Assembly: GCF_034479515.1 (NCBI RefSeq)
Contig: NZ_CP140152.1
Coordinates: forward strand, 620,001-684,000
Length of the DNA: 64,000 bases
DNA from: Duganella zoogloeoides
Lineage (GTDB): Bacteria; Pseudomonadota; Gammaproteobacteria; Burkholderiales; Burkholderiaceae_D
Direction of reading: 5' to 3'
The translations under genes were made by a program, and so were the position numbers. Of the stretch, positions 34,795 to 44,338 are shown one piece after another; the stretch's first letter is position 1; each line of letters starts with the position of its first letter. The notes beneath the pieces are model-generated. The model had not been told where the DNA came from, did no database searches, and saw only the letters and a list, made by a program, of their open reading frames with translations.

Positions 34795-35116
34795 CGCTTC
34801 AAGGTTGTCATAAAAAAACTGTATTGCGGAGATAAAGATACGTTATGATTGCTTCGCTCTCAGGGATTAACGCATAAGTAAATGCGAACCTTGAACCAGA
34901 GCCCCGAATAGTCAGTGGGGAGTGAAGATAGAATCGGTGATCAAAAACCGGCGATAGATTGAGGAGACACACGTTTTACAGAATGCCGTTGCTTAGCCTC
35001 TGCAAGCCGCCACAAGCGTGCGTTAGGGTAGTTACCCGGGCAGATAAACAAGGCGGGTAAATGGCCGGGAACGTGAAGCAGGATTTGAAAGCGCACCCAA
35101 GGGTGCGTTTTTTTTT
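34795..35116 (+). ncRNA. Candidate structured RNA between dctP and ogt
   Basis: No convincing gene occupies 34687-35278. Within it TTCAAGGTT (near 34799) can pair with AACCTTGAA about 80 bases later. Local hairpins follow: GCAT/ATGC, CCCC/GGGG in a 21-base block and GGGTA/TACCC near 35025. A strong terminator with nine Ts ends the unit. This combination suggests a non-coding transcript or long 3' leader. It does not match what I remember of 6S, tmRNA, RNase P or SRP RNA, so the identity is open. Confidence 0.3.
35091..35116 (+). terminator. Intrinsic terminator
   Basis: CGCACC-CAAG-GGTGCG stem-loop followed directly by nine Ts (35108-35116). It ends the transcript reading through the dctP-ogt gap. 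A second GTGCG plus seven Ts follows at once, as if the distal half had been duplicated. Confidence 0.8.
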
Positions 35117-35278
35117 GTGCGTTTTTTTGTCCTGCGCCCCGTACAATGCTGGCTGCCGACGCCGCAAACCGCGCACCGCAGGTCGTCCCCTCTCCCTTTC
35201 GTGTAGTAAATGCGCAACATCTTGGTGCATCGGCACAACAGACTGCGACCCTTTTTGGTGCATTTGGATAGAAAAACT

Positions 35279-35803
35279 GTGACGAAAATACTACAAGTGT
35301 ATGAAAATTTTTCGGCTGTGCTGGCCCTGCCATTTGGCAAACTGGGCATTCGCACCGTGGCGGGGCAGATTACCGAGCTGTGCTATTTGCCGCCCCATGT
35401 CGAGGCAAAGGCGCCCACCGACGCACCCGCCCGCCTGGCCGGCGAGCAATTGCAGCGCTATTGCGCCGACCCGTCCTTTGTCTTCGACCTGCCGCTGCGC
35501 CCGGCCGGCACCGACTTCCAGCGCAAGGTGTGGGACGCCATCAGCTCGATTCCGGCCGGCAGCATGCGCACGTACGGCGAGCTGGCCAGGCACGTCGGCT
35601 CCGCGCCGCGCGCGGTAGGCCAGGCCTGCGGCGCCAACTGGTTTCCGGTGGTAATCCCGTGCCACCGGGTGACCGCTGCCGGCGGCCTGGGCGGCTTTTC
35701 CAATAGCGACGACCCCAACGGCTACCTGCTGGGCATCAAGCGCTGGCTGCTGGCGCACGAAGGATCGAGCGAATACGCATGGCAACAAACAACCCTGATC
35801 TGA
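35279..35803 (+). CDS. ogt: Methylated-DNA-protein-cysteine methyltransferase
   Basis: 174 aa from a GTG at 35279; an ATG at 35210 would add 23 residues not typical of the family. Suicide repair of O6-alkylguanine. The active site PCHRV near residue 125 has the acceptor Cys, preceded by GQACGANWFPVVI; the DNA-binding helix-turn-helix reads TDFQRKVWDAISSIPAGSMRTYGELAR. The N-terminus LPFGKLGIRT is Ogt-like. Its end overlaps the xerD start by 25 bases, so they share a transcript. The start is uncertain because no strong ribosome site is visible. Confidence 0.9.
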   Translation: MTKILQVYENFSAVLALPFGKLGIRTVAGQITELCYLPPHVEAKAPTDAPARLAGEQLQRYCADPSFVFDLPLRPAGTDFQRKVWDAISSIPAGSMRTYGELARHVGSAPRAVGQACGANWFPVVIPCHRVTAAGGLGGFSNSDDPNGYLLGIKRWLLAHEGSSEYAWQQTTLI

Positions 35804-36690
35804 TCGACGAGTTCTGCGACAGCCTGTGGCTCGAGGATGGCTTGTCGAAGAACACGCTCGACGCCTACCGGCGCGACATGCGCCTGTTTGCCACCTGGCT
35901 GCAATCGCAGCGGCCCCATCTGGCCGGGGCCAGCCTGCTGGCCGTGGCCGGGCACGATATCGAAGCGTACCTGGCGGCGCGCCATGCCGACAGCGGCAAG
36001 GCGACGTCGTCCAACCGCCGGCTGTCGGTGATCAAGCGTTTTTACCAGATGCTGGTGCAGCGGCGCCGGCTGACGGACGATCCCAGCCTCAAGCTCGCGT
36101 CTGCCAAACAGCCGCAGCGCTTCGTCCACACCTTGAGCGAAATTCAAGTGGAGGCGCTGCTGGGCGCCCCCGACCTGACCACGCCGCTGGGCCTGCGCGA
36201 CCGCACCATGCTGGAACTGATGTATGCGAGCGGCTTGCGGGTGTCCGAGCTGGTCGAGCTGAAAATGCTCGAACTGAGCATGAACGACGGCGCGCTGCGC
36301 ATTACCGGTAAAGGCGCCAAGACGCGGCTGGTGCCGTTCGGCCAGCAGGCGCGGGTGTGGATCGAGCGGTATGTGAAGGACGCGCGTGGCGTCATCCTCA
36401 ACGGCCAGGTCGATGACGCGCTGTTCGTCACCGGGCGCGGCGGCGCCATGACGCGCCAGATGTTCTGGGTGCTAATCAAAAAACACGCGCTCAAGGCCGG
36501 GATTACCGTGCCGCTGTCGCCGCACACCTTGCGCCATGCGTTTGCCACGCACTTGCTCAACCACGGCGCCGACCTGCGCGTGGTGCAGTTGTTGCTCGGC
36601 CATTCAGACATTTCCACCACACAGATTTACACCCATGTAGCCCGTGAGCGACTGAAGTTGCTGCATGCGGCGCATCATCCTCGCGGCTGA
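35779..36690 (+). CDS. xerD: Site-specific tyrosine recombinase XerD
   Basis: 303 aa. Resolves chromosome dimers at dif together with XerC and FtsK. The N-terminal SAM-like domain begins IDEFCDSLWLEDGLSKNTL. Catalytic residues: Arg154 (SGLRVSEL), Lys178 (ITGKGAKTR), His249 and Arg252 (HTLRHAFATHLL), His275 (GHSDISTTQIY) and nucleophile Tyr284. Length is normal for the chromosomal enzyme. Overlaps ogt by 25 bases. Confidence 0.96.
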   Translation: MATNNPDLIDEFCDSLWLEDGLSKNTLDAYRRDMRLFATWLQSQRPHLAGASLLAVAGHDIEAYLAARHADSGKATSSNRRLSVIKRFYQMLVQRRRLTDDPSLKLASAKQPQRFVHTLSEIQVEALLGAPDLTTPLGLRDRTMLELMYASGLRVSELVELKMLELSMNDGALRITGKGAKTRLVPFGQQARVWIERYVKDARGVILNGQVDDALFVTGRGGAMTRQMFWVLIKKHALKAGITVPLSPHTLRHAFATHLLNHGADLRVVQLLLGHSDISTTQIYTHVARERLKLLHAAHHPRG

Positions 36691-36754
36691 ATTACTTGCG
36701 TTTGGCTCAAGTGCGTCATAATGTGGTCAGATGACTCACTAGAAGAGGTAGCAA

Positions 36755-36955
36755 ATGGCAAAGACAAACTATTCGTACGAAAAACGTCAGCGAGAACTGG
36801 AAAAGAAGAAGAAGGCTGACGAGAAGGCGCGCCGCAAGGCCGAGCTGAAAAATTCGGGCCAGGAAGAGGGTAGCGAAGGCGCCGAAGGCGCTGACGAAGA
36901 CGGCGATGCAGACGAAGCGGGCGCCGAGCCTGCCGACCCGGCGCCCAAAGAATAG
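36755..36955 (+). CDS. Small highly charged protein
   Basis: 66 aa, not recognised. The first half is Lys/Arg/Glu-rich and helical (YSYEKRQRELEKKKKADEKA), the second half acidic (about 15 Asp/Glu in 30 residues). A purine-rich ribosome site (AGAAGAGG) precedes the ATG. Similar short charged proteins occur widely in Burkholderiales without known role. It sits between xerD and the convergent RND permease gene, eight bases from the latter. Confidence 0.75.
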   Translation: MAKTNYSYEKRQRELEKKKKADEKARRKAELKNSGQEEGSEGAEGADEDGDADEAGAEPADPAPKE

Positions 36956-36962
36956 TTTTAAT

Positions 36963-39900
36963 TCACTCCACCGCCTGCAATGCGGGCGCCGGCGCATCCG
37001 CGTGCTGGCGCCGCTTGAAGTACCGCACGCAGCGCTTGCCCAGGTTATCGAGGTAGGTGTACGCCACCGGTACTACCACCAGGGTCAGGATGGTGGACGT
37101 GATCACCCCGCCGATCACGGCGCGTCCCATCGGCGCCTGCGTTTCGCCGCCTTCCCCCATGCCGATTGCCATCGGTAACATGCCAAACACCATCGCCAGG
37201 GTCGTCATCACGATCGGCCGCAGCCTTACCTGGCCGGCGCGCATGATGGCCTCGAACTGCCCCATGCCTTCCTTTTGCGCCTGGTTGGTAAAGTCCACCA
37301 GCAAGATCGCGTTCTTGGTCACCAGGCCCATCAGCATGATGAAACCGATCACCGAGAAGATGTTGAGCGTGCTGCCCGTGACCAGCAGCGCCACCAGCAC
37401 GCCGATCAGCGAGAGCGGCAGCGACATCATGATCGCCACCGGTTGCAAAAAGCTGCCGAACTGCGACGCCAGCACCAGGTAGATGAAGATCACGGCAATG
37501 CCCAGCGCTACCATGGCCGAGGTCATACTTTCCTGCATTTCCTGGGCATTGCCGCCGACGTCGAAGCGCACGCCGTCGGGCAATACGATGCTGTCGATGG
37601 CCTGCTTGATATCGCTGTCGATGTCGCCGCCGGGGCGACCCTGGGTGTTGGCGTAAATCGCCACGCGGCGTTGCAGCGCCTGGCGCTTGAGTACCTGCGG
37701 GCTGAACGCCGGCACGAAGTCCACCACCTGGCGCAGCGGCACCATCAGCGGCGCGCCGTCCGGCCCCAGCTTGCTTGACGCCAGCGACAGGTCGGCCAGG
37801 TCGGCCACGGTCTGCCGGCCCGATTTTGGCAACTGCACATTGACTTCGTAGTTCTGGCCGTCGGCAGCGAGGAAGTGGCTGGTGGTGTCGCCGGCGACGA
37901 ACGGGCGCAGCGCCATGCCGATCTGCTGCACGGTCAGACCGAGGTCGCTGGCCAGTTCGTTGTTGATCTTGATGTTGGTGGACGGATTGGCGCCTTCCTG
38001 GCTGTATTCGAGGTCCACCACGCCACGGATGGCGCGCATCTTGTCCATCAACTGGTGGGCTACCTTGTCGAGCTTGGCCTCGTCGGTGCCGAGGATGGCG
38101 ATGAAGATCGGCTTCCAGCCCACCGACATGGTGATGCCGGCGATTTTACTTAACCGCTCGCGGATGCGGCGCTCCATCTCCTTTTGCGACGGCCGCTGGT
38201 GGTGCGCACGGTCGAGCAGCTTCATGTCGATCTGCGCCGTGTTGCGGCCGTCCTGCGTGCCCACCACGGCGGTCACGCTGGCAATTTCCGGAAACGCCTT
38301 CAGGGCCGCTTCCACCTGCTGCACCTTGTTGTCCGTGTATTGCAGGCTGGAGCCAACCGGGGTTTTCATCTGCAGGTTGACCCAGCCGTTGTCCTGCTCC
38401 GGCATCATCTCGCCGCCGATCATCGGCACCAGCAGCAGGCTGCCGGCAAACAGCGCCACGGCGGCCGCCAGCGTGAGCTTGCGCCAGCGCAGCGCGACCG
38501 CCAGCACCTTGCCATACACCACGTGCAGCTTATCGACGCCACCCTCGAGCCAGTGCATCAGGCGGCCGAGCCACGGCGCATATTTGAAGCGGTCCTTGAC
38601 CGGGTCGGGCCACACCGACGAGAGCATCGGGTCCAGCGTAAAGCTGACGAACAGCGACACCAGCACGGCCACCGCCACCGTGATGCCGAACTGCAGGAAG
38701 AAGCGGCCGATAATGCCCTGCATGAACGCCACCGGGATGAACACGGCTACGATGGCAAACGTGGTGGCCATGACGGCCAGGCCGATCTCGTTGGTGCCGT
38801 CCGCCGCTGCCTTGTGGTGGTTCTTGCCCATCCCGAGGTGGCGCACGATGTTCTCGCGCACCACGATGGCGTCGTCGATCAAGAGGCCAATGCACAGCGA
38901 CAGCGCCATCAGCGTGAGCATATTGAGCGTGAAGCCGAAGAACTTCATGGCGATGAAGCTGGCCAGCACGGAAATGGGCAAGGTCAGCCCGGTGATGATG
39001 GTCGAGCGCCACGAGTGCAGGAAGAAGAACACGATCACCATGGTCAGCACCGCGCCTTCGACGATGGTGCGCTTGACGTTGTCGAGCTGGGCCTGCACCT
39101 TCACCGATTCGTCGTTGAGGATGGTGAGGGTGATGTCGCTAGGGAGCGTCTGGCGCAACTCAAACGCCACTTTCTGGATGCGCTGGCCCACGTCCACCAC
39201 GTTGGCGTCCTGCACCTTGGTGATGTCGAGGATGACGGCGCGCTGGCCATTCAGGCGCGAGATCGACATTTCTTCCTGGGCGCCATCGACCACGGTAGCC
39301 ACCTGCTCCAGGTACACGGGGCCGTTGGCGCGGCGCGCCACGATGATCTTGTTGAATTCGCGCGCCTGCTTCATCTTGCCTTCCACCCGCACCAGGCGCT
39401 CGTCGGCGCCCAGGCTGATCGAGCCGGCCGGCAGGTTGGCGTTGGTGGCGGTGATCGCGTTGATCACTTCATCGACGCCGATCGCCTGCGCGGTCATGTC
39501 GGCCGGGCGCAGGTTGACCAGGATCTGGCGCGCAGCCATGCCGTTGAGCCGCACCTGGCCCACGCCGGCCACGCCCTGGAAGCGCTTGCCGATGATCTGG
39601 TCGGCCATGGTCGATAAATCGCGCAGGCTGTGGGCGCTGGCGGTGAGGCCGATCTGCGCCACCGGCCGGCTGTTTTCACCTGCGAAGCGGACGATGAACG
39701 GATCCTTGGCCTCGCGCGGGAAGCGCGGGCGCACCATGGCCACCTTGTCGCGGATGTCCTGCATGGCCTTGTCCATATTGGTGGACAGTTCGAACTCTAC
39801 GTACACGGCGCCGCGGCCTTCCCACGAGTTGGCGCGCAGGGTCTTGATGCCGCTGACGGTGTTGACCGACTCTTCGATGGGTCGGGTGATGTCGTTCTCG

Positions 39901-40076
39901 ACCGCCTCGGGCGAGGCGCCCGGGTAGTTCACTTCGATCATGGCGCCGGGAATTTCAACGTTGGGCATCGCTTCCATGCCCAGCTCGCGGTACGAGAACA
40001 GGCCCAGTACCATCAACGCCACCATGACCATGGTGGCAAACACCGGGTGGCCGATGCTGATTTTGGTGATCCACAT
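36963..40076 (-). CDS. RND efflux permease (HAE-1-like)
   Basis: 1037 aa inner-membrane proton-driven pump of the AcrB class. Twelve membrane segments are expected. Visible family phrases: ISIGHPVFATMVMVALMVLG at the N-terminus, YPGASPEAVENDITRPIEE, and the paired proton-relay aspartates in LCIGLLIDDAIVVRENIVRH, then ALGIAVIFIYLVLASQFGSF. It forms a tripartite pump with the adaptor encoded three bases upstream. An outer-membrane channel gene is absent here. Likely substrates are drugs or hydrophobic compounds; metal-type signature residues were not looked for beyond the DD pair. Confidence 0.93.
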   Translation of the reverse strand: MWITKISIGHPVFATMVMVALMVLGLFSYRELGMEAMPNVEIPGAMIEVNYPGASPEAVENDITRPIEESVNTVSGIKTLRANSWEGRGAVYVEFELSTNMDKAMQDIRDKVAMVRPRFPREAKDPFIVRFAGENSRPVAQIGLTASAHSLRDLSTMADQIIGKRFQGVAGVGQVRLNGMAARQILVNLRPADMTAQAIGVDEVINAITATNANLPAGSISLGADERLVRVEGKMKQAREFNKIIVARRANGPVYLEQVATVVDGAQEEMSISRLNGQRAVILDITKVQDANVVDVGQRIQKVAFELRQTLPSDITLTILNDESVKVQAQLDNVKRTIVEGAVLTMVIVFFFLHSWRSTIITGLTLPISVLASFIAMKFFGFTLNMLTLMALSLCIGLLIDDAIVVRENIVRHLGMGKNHHKAAADGTNEIGLAVMATTFAIVAVFIPVAFMQGIIGRFFLQFGITVAVAVLVSLFVSFTLDPMLSSVWPDPVKDRFKYAPWLGRLMHWLEGGVDKLHVVYGKVLAVALRWRKLTLAAAVALFAGSLLLVPMIGGEMMPEQDNGWVNLQMKTPVGSSLQYTDNKVQQVEAALKAFPEIASVTAVVGTQDGRNTAQIDMKLLDRAHHQRPSQKEMERRIRERLSKIAGITMSVGWKPIFIAILGTDEAKLDKVAHQLMDKMRAIRGVVDLEYSQEGANPSTNIKINNELASDLGLTVQQIGMALRPFVAGDTTSHFLAADGQNYEVNVQLPKSGRQTVADLADLSLASSKLGPDGAPLMVPLRQVVDFVPAFSPQVLKRQALQRRVAIYANTQGRPGGDIDSDIKQAIDSIVLPDGVRFDVGGNAQEMQESMTSAMVALGIAVIFIYLVLASQFGSFLQPVAIMMSLPLSLIGVLVALLVTGSTLNIFSVIGFIMLMGLVTKNAILLVDFTNQAQKEGMGQFEAIMRAGQVRLRPIVMTTLAMVFGMLPMAIGMGEGGETQAPMGRAVIGGVITSTILTLVVVPVAYTYLDNLGKRCVRYFKRRQHADAPAPALQAVE

Positions 40077-40079
40077 GGC

Positions 40080-41309
40080 TCAGCCTTTCTTCGGCTGGGA
40101 CGCTGCTGCCGTTGCCGCAGCCGCAGTGGAGGCAGCTTCAGCAGGCAAGCTGACCTGCGCACCCGGTTTCAGGGCAGGCAGTTTTGAAACGATGACCCGC
40201 GCGCCATCTTGCAGCCCGGCCACCACCTGCGCCGTACCTTCGTCGTCGTTGCGCAGGCCCAGCGTGACCGGCTGCGCCACCACCTTGCCGTCATCGACGC
40301 GGTACACGACCTGGCGGCCGTGATCGTCGCGCAGCGCGGCCAGCGGCACTACCGGCGCCACGTCGGCGCGGTCGGTGACGATGGCGCCCTTGGCGAACAT
40401 GCCGGCCCGCAAGGCCGCATCAACGTTGCGCACGGCGATATACACGAGCAGCGCGCGCGAGCCGGCCTCGGTGGACGGGTTGATGCGCGCCACCTTGCCG
40501 GTGAATTCGCGCTGCTGGTAGCCATCGACGCGGAAGCGCACGTCCTGGCCCACGCGCACGCGCGGAATTTCCGAGGCCGGCACCTGTGCCTCGAGCGTCA
40601 GTTCGGCCAGGTTGACGATGCTGAACACCGGCATGTCGGGCGCCAGCTTTTCGCCGGCCTGCACGTGGCGCTTGCTGACCACGCCGGCAATCGGCGCCCG
40701 GATCACGCCGTCCTCGAGCGCGATGCGGGCGATCTCGACCATCGCCTGCGCCGATTTGACGGCAGCGCGCGCCAGTTCCACGCTGTTCTGGGTGGAATCG
40801 TAGGCGTTTTGCGAGATGTATTTCTGCGCCAGCAGCGCGCCGCTGTTGGCTTCGTTCTTGGTGGCCATCGCCAGCCGGGCCTGGGCCTCGTCGAGTTGTG
40901 CATGCTGCTGTTGCAGCCGCGCGCGCAGGTCGGCCTGGTCGATGCGCGCGAGCACCTGGCCGGCAGCCACCGCCATGCCTTCCTGCACCGTGGTCGCTTG
41001 CACCACGCCGGAGACCTTGGACTTGATGGTGGCCGATGAAAGGGGCGCCAGCGAGCCGGACAAGGGCAAGCTGAGCGCCAGTGATCGGGCGGAAATGGCG
41101 GCCACGTCGGCGCTGCCGAGTTCCAGTACCGGCGGCTTTTCCGCCACCTTGGTGGCCGAAGCCGGCGTGGCAGGCGCCGGCGCACGCTGCAGGGCAAACC
41201 AGGCGCCGCCGGCCAGCACGGCCACGACGGCGGCTGCCAGTACCGGCTTGCGCCATGCATGGTCGCGGGCAGGGTGGAGGGGAATCGGGTGCGGGGCGGT
41301 CATGGTCAT
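40080..41309 (-). CDS. RND periplasmic adaptor (membrane fusion protein)
   Basis: 409 aa. N-terminal anchor at ~20-40 (PVLAAAVVAVLAGGAWFAL). The lipoyl/barrel-sandwich halves are SGVVQATTVQEGMAVAAGQVLARIDQADL and DGVIRAPIAGVVSKRHVQAGEKL, flanking a helical hairpin. A beta-barrel domain follows. It links the downstream RND permease to an outer-membrane channel. The ATG is preceded by a divergent promoter region shared with the GGDEF-EAL gene (41310-41557). The gene order adaptor then permease is standard. Confidence 0.93.
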   Translation of the reverse strand: MTMTAPHPIPLHPARDHAWRKPVLAAAVVAVLAGGAWFALQRAPAPATPASATKVAEKPPVLELGSADVAAISARSLALSLPLSGSLAPLSSATIKSKVSGVVQATTVQEGMAVAAGQVLARIDQADLRARLQQQHAQLDEAQARLAMATKNEANSGALLAQKYISQNAYDSTQNSVELARAAVKSAQAMVEIARIALEDGVIRAPIAGVVSKRHVQAGEKLAPDMPVFSIVNLAELTLEAQVPASEIPRVRVGQDVRFRVDGYQQREFTGKVARINPSTEAGSRALLVYIAVRNVDAALRAGMFAKGAIVTDRADVAPVVPLAALRDDHGRQVVYRVDDGKVVAQPVTLGLRNDDEGTAQVVAGLQDGARVIVSKLPALKPGAQVSLPAEAASTAAAATAAASQPKKG

Positions 41310-41557
41310 GGCGTTCTTCTGTTTTGTTGTCCGGTGCGCGGGTTTCGCATGCTGGCACTGTAGTCATTTGCAAGGGCGCAAACGACCGCCATGCGACAGG
41401 TGGCGCAAAACCATGGCTGAACTGCACAAAACTGCGCCTGAACGCCATCGAACGCGATAAAAAGCATGCGAGCGCGATTGAGGGAGGTCAAACGCGGCCG
41501 TTTGATGTAGCGCAAGAATGGCCTAGGCCCGGCAGGGCGCCTTTTGAAAGGTTACCC

Positions 41558-43282
41558 ATGTGGCCCCACCTGGCGGTGTATCAGCACACCAGCGACGCGC
41601 TGGCCGTGATCGATGGCGAACGTTTTGTCGATGTCAATCCCGGCGCGCTGCGCATGTTCGGCTGCGCCGCGCCGGCGCTCATGCTCGGCTACCGGCTGGC
41701 CGATTTTTCGCCGCTGCAGCAGGTAAGCGGTGTGCTGTCGGCACCGATTCTCACTGCGCTGGGCTGGCGTGCGCGCCAGTCTGGCAACCTGCGTTTCGAC
41801 TGGCGCTGCGTGGGTCGCGACGGCCGCGAGTTCTGGGTCGATATCATGCTCACCAGCGTGGCCCACGATGGCCGGCAACTGCTGTGCGCAGTCATGCGCG
41901 AGACCACCGCGCGCCACCACGAGCAGGCGGCGATCTACCTGGCGCTGATGGCCGGGGTGGCCGTGCGCAGCCGTTTCGACGCTCGCGCCCGCCACCTGGC
42001 CGAGCACGATTTTCTGACCGGCCTGCCCAGCCGCGTGCTGCTGCGCGACCGCCTGCGCCAGGCGCTGGCGGCGGCCCGCCGCAATGGCCGCCTGGTGGCG
42101 CTGCTGTTCATCGACCTCGACCGCTTCAAGGGCATCAACGACGCGCTGGGCCACCAGGTCGGCGACCTGCTGCTGCGCGAGGCGGCGGCGCGCCTGGTGC
42201 GCTGCGTGCGCAGCGTCGATACCGTGAGCCGCCAGGGCGGCGACGAGTTCGTGGTGGTGCTGGCCGACATCGGCGCCATCGACCAGGCCGCGCACGTGGC
42301 CGCCACCATACGCCAGGCCATGGCCCGCGAGTTTCGCATCGAGTCGCACCGGCTGCACGTCAGCGCCTCGATCGGCATCGCCATCTTTCCCGCCGACGCC
42401 GACGACATCGACACCCTGCTGCAACACGCCGACCTGGCCATGTACCACGCCAAAACCAATGGTCGCGACGGCTTCGAGTTCTTCAGCCCCGACATGAACC
42501 GCCAGATCCACCAGCGCGCCGCGCTCGAAGACGAACTGCGCCAGGCCCTGGCGCAGGACCAGTTCATGCTGGCATACGATGCGCAAATCGATTTCGCCAG
42601 CGGCGAACCGCTGGCGGCCGAGGCGCTGCTGCGCTGGCGCCACCCGGAGCGCGGCCTGCTGCTGCCCGAAGATTTCCTCGACGTGGCCGAGGGCGCCGGG
42701 CTGATGGTGCCGATCGGCGACTGGGTGCTGGCGCGGGCTTGCCGGGACGCGGCGCGCTGGCGCGACGCCGGCCAGCCGCTGGTGGTGGCGGTTAACCTGT
42801 CGCGCACGCAATTCATGCAAAAGAACCTGGCCCACAAGGTGGCTGCCACGTTGTCGGCCGCGCAATTGCCGCCGCACTTGCTGGAACTGGAATTGACCGA
42901 AGCGGTGCTCATGCACCACGACGGCAACGCCCGCGCCACGCTGGCGGCACTGGCTGCGCTCGGGGTGCGGCTGGCGCTGGATGACTTCGGTACCGGGTAC
43001 AGCCGGGTAGGGCAGTTGCGCGACTATGCGCTGAGCAAGCTGAAGATCGATTTATCGTTTGTCAGCGGCGGCGTGGATGGCGACGTCGCGCAGGCGGCCG
43101 TGGTCACGGCCATCATTGCCATCGCCCACAGCCTGGGACTGACGGTGCTGGCCGAGGGCGTGGAGAGCGCTGCGCAATTCGAATTCTTGCGCCGCCAGGG
43201 GTGCGACCAGTACCAGGGGCGGTATGCGCGCGCGAACGGGCAGTTCGACGGCCTCGATGGGTTGCTCGATGGATCAGATTAA
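41558..43282 (+). CDS. PAS-GGDEF-EAL protein (c-di-GMP turnover)
   Basis: 574 aa, soluble. PAS-like sensor ~1-120. The GGDEF domain is ~147-308 with intact GGDEF at 227-231 and an inhibitory I-site RSVD at 218-221. The EAL domain is ~320-565 with EAL at 355-357, NLS at 413-415, ELTE, paired Asp475/Asp476 in LDDFGTGYS, Lys496 and EGVES. Catalytic residues for both synthesis and hydrolysis of c-di-GMP are present. The usual C-terminal QGY reads QGR. Start at MWPHLAVY: upstream codons overlap the adaptor gene. Ends four bases into the convergent phosphatase gene. Confidence 0.92.
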   Translation: MWPHLAVYQHTSDALAVIDGERFVDVNPGALRMFGCAAPALMLGYRLADFSPLQQVSGVLSAPILTALGWRARQSGNLRFDWRCVGRDGREFWVDIMLTSVAHDGRQLLCAVMRETTARHHEQAAIYLALMAGVAVRSRFDARARHLAEHDFLTGLPSRVLLRDRLRQALAAARRNGRLVALLFIDLDRFKGINDALGHQVGDLLLREAAARLVRCVRSVDTVSRQGGDEFVVVLADIGAIDQAAHVAATIRQAMAREFRIESHRLHVSASIGIAIFPADADDIDTLLQHADLAMYHAKTNGRDGFEFFSPDMNRQIHQRAALEDELRQALAQDQFMLAYDAQIDFASGEPLAAEALLRWRHPERGLLLPEDFLDVAEGAGLMVPIGDWVLARACRDAARWRDAGQPLVVAVNLSRTQFMQKNLAHKVAATLSAAQLPPHLLELELTEAVLMHHDGNARATLAALAALGVRLALDDFGTGYSRVGQLRDYALSKLKIDLSFVSGGVDGDVAQAAVVTAIIAIAHSLGLTVLAEGVESAAQFEFLRRQGCDQYQGRYARANGQFDGLDGLLDGSD

Positions 43283-44280
43283 TGGCGTTCGCTCCGGTCG
43301 AACAAGCGCATCCGCACCAGCACCTGCCCATGATCGGACGCTTCCGGCTTGTCCTGCAACAGGTGGTCGTTCAGGTACGTCACATCGAGCACCTCGCCTA
43401 CCGCGTTCGGTGACGCGGGATTGAATTCTTCCGACACCAGCACGTGGTCGATGGTGGTGTAGTGCCCCTCGTGGATGTGGGTGTAACCGACATGGCGCAG
43501 GCGGTCGCGGCCCAGCTGGATCTGGTTGCTGTCGAACAGGCGGCCGCTCAGTTCCTCGCCGGCCACGCCGGCGCAGCCGGAACCCATCACGATGGTGGTG
43601 GTGACCGCTTCGATGGTGTCGTTGAAGTCGCCGAGGATGATGCGCGGGCGGCGGCCGTCGCGGTCCATGGCCGACAGCAGCGCGCGCAGGGCGACCGCTT
43701 CGGTGCCGCGCCGGATCAGCGAGCGCAGGTTGGCCTGGGCGTACAGCAGCGCGGAGTTGTCCATTCCTTCGCTGCTGTCGCCATGGCGGTAGTCGGGCCG
43801 CTTGGATTTTAAATGGATCACCAGCACATCGACGATGCGCTCGTCGGGCAGCACCACCTGGGCGTGCAGCGGCGCACGGGCGAAGCGGTCGAGATCGGGA
43901 TGGCCGTCGGGCAGGGTGGCGCCATCCGGAAACACCATGTAGGCGGTGGCGGGGCCGGCCAGCGGCAGGCGCGAGATCAGCGCCACCTGGGGCGTCAGGC
44001 GTGGTTCGCCGGTGACAGGGTCGGGCGCGGGGTCGAAGCCGCACAGCGTGGCATCGCGGTAGCGGCTGCTGTGGGCGAGCACGTCGCGCAGCGCGGCCAT
44101 CGAAAAAATCTCCTGCAAGCCGATCACGTCGGCATTGAGCTGGTCGAGCTGCTGCGCCGTCCACAGCACTTTGGCCGCGTATTCGTCCGGCGTGAGGGGC
44201 GCCAGATTGTCGTACAATTTCGCCCCGGGCTGGGAAAGATTGCAAACGTTGAAAGTGGCAAAGCGGATTTCCTGCGGCAT
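43279..44280 (-). CDS. Endonuclease/exonuclease/phosphatase family protein
   Basis: 333 aa from MPQEIRFATFNVCN. EEP superfamily fold: N-terminal RFATFNVCNL, metal Glu in VIGLQEIF, VLVIHLKSKRP, the catalytic pair in ILGDFND, and C-terminal SDHGQVLV with the general-base His. The family covers DNase I-like nucleases, phospholipases and inositol phosphatases; the substrate here is unknown. No signal peptide. A ribosome site (GGGAG) precedes the start, and ybaK is divergent 58 bases away. Confidence 0.87.
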   Translation of the reverse strand: MPQEIRFATFNVCNLSQPGAKLYDNLAPLTPDEYAAKVLWTAQQLDQLNADVIGLQEIFSMAALRDVLAHSSRYRDATLCGFDPAPDPVTGEPRLTPQVALISRLPLAGPATAYMVFPDGATLPDGHPDLDRFARAPLHAQVVLPDERIVDVLVIHLKSKRPDYRHGDSSEGMDNSALLYAQANLRSLIRRGTEAVALRALLSAMDRDGRRPRIILGDFNDTIEAVTTTIVMGSGCAGVAGEELSGRLFDSNQIQLGRDRLRHVGYTHIHEGHYTTIDHVLVSEEFNPASPNAVGEVLDVTYLNDHLLQDKPEASDHGQVLVRMRLFDRSERH

Positions 44281-44338
44281 AATAAGAAACTCCCAGTCGA
44301 ACTCGTTCACAAACTGACGCAAAAACAGCGTATCACGC

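Noticed and set aside
34795..35116. Considered as 6S RNA, RNase P RNA, tmRNA or SRP RNA
   Set aside because: None of the conserved sequence blocks of those RNAs that I could recall is present, so it is kept only as an unassigned candidate.
35210..35278. Upstream ATG start for ogt
   Set aside because: Adds residues not typical of Ogt proteins and lies close to the terminator; GTG at 35279 preferred.
37882..39927. 681-codon open frame on the plus strand
   Set aside because: Shadow of the RND permease, low-complexity Ser/Arg composition and no initiation site.
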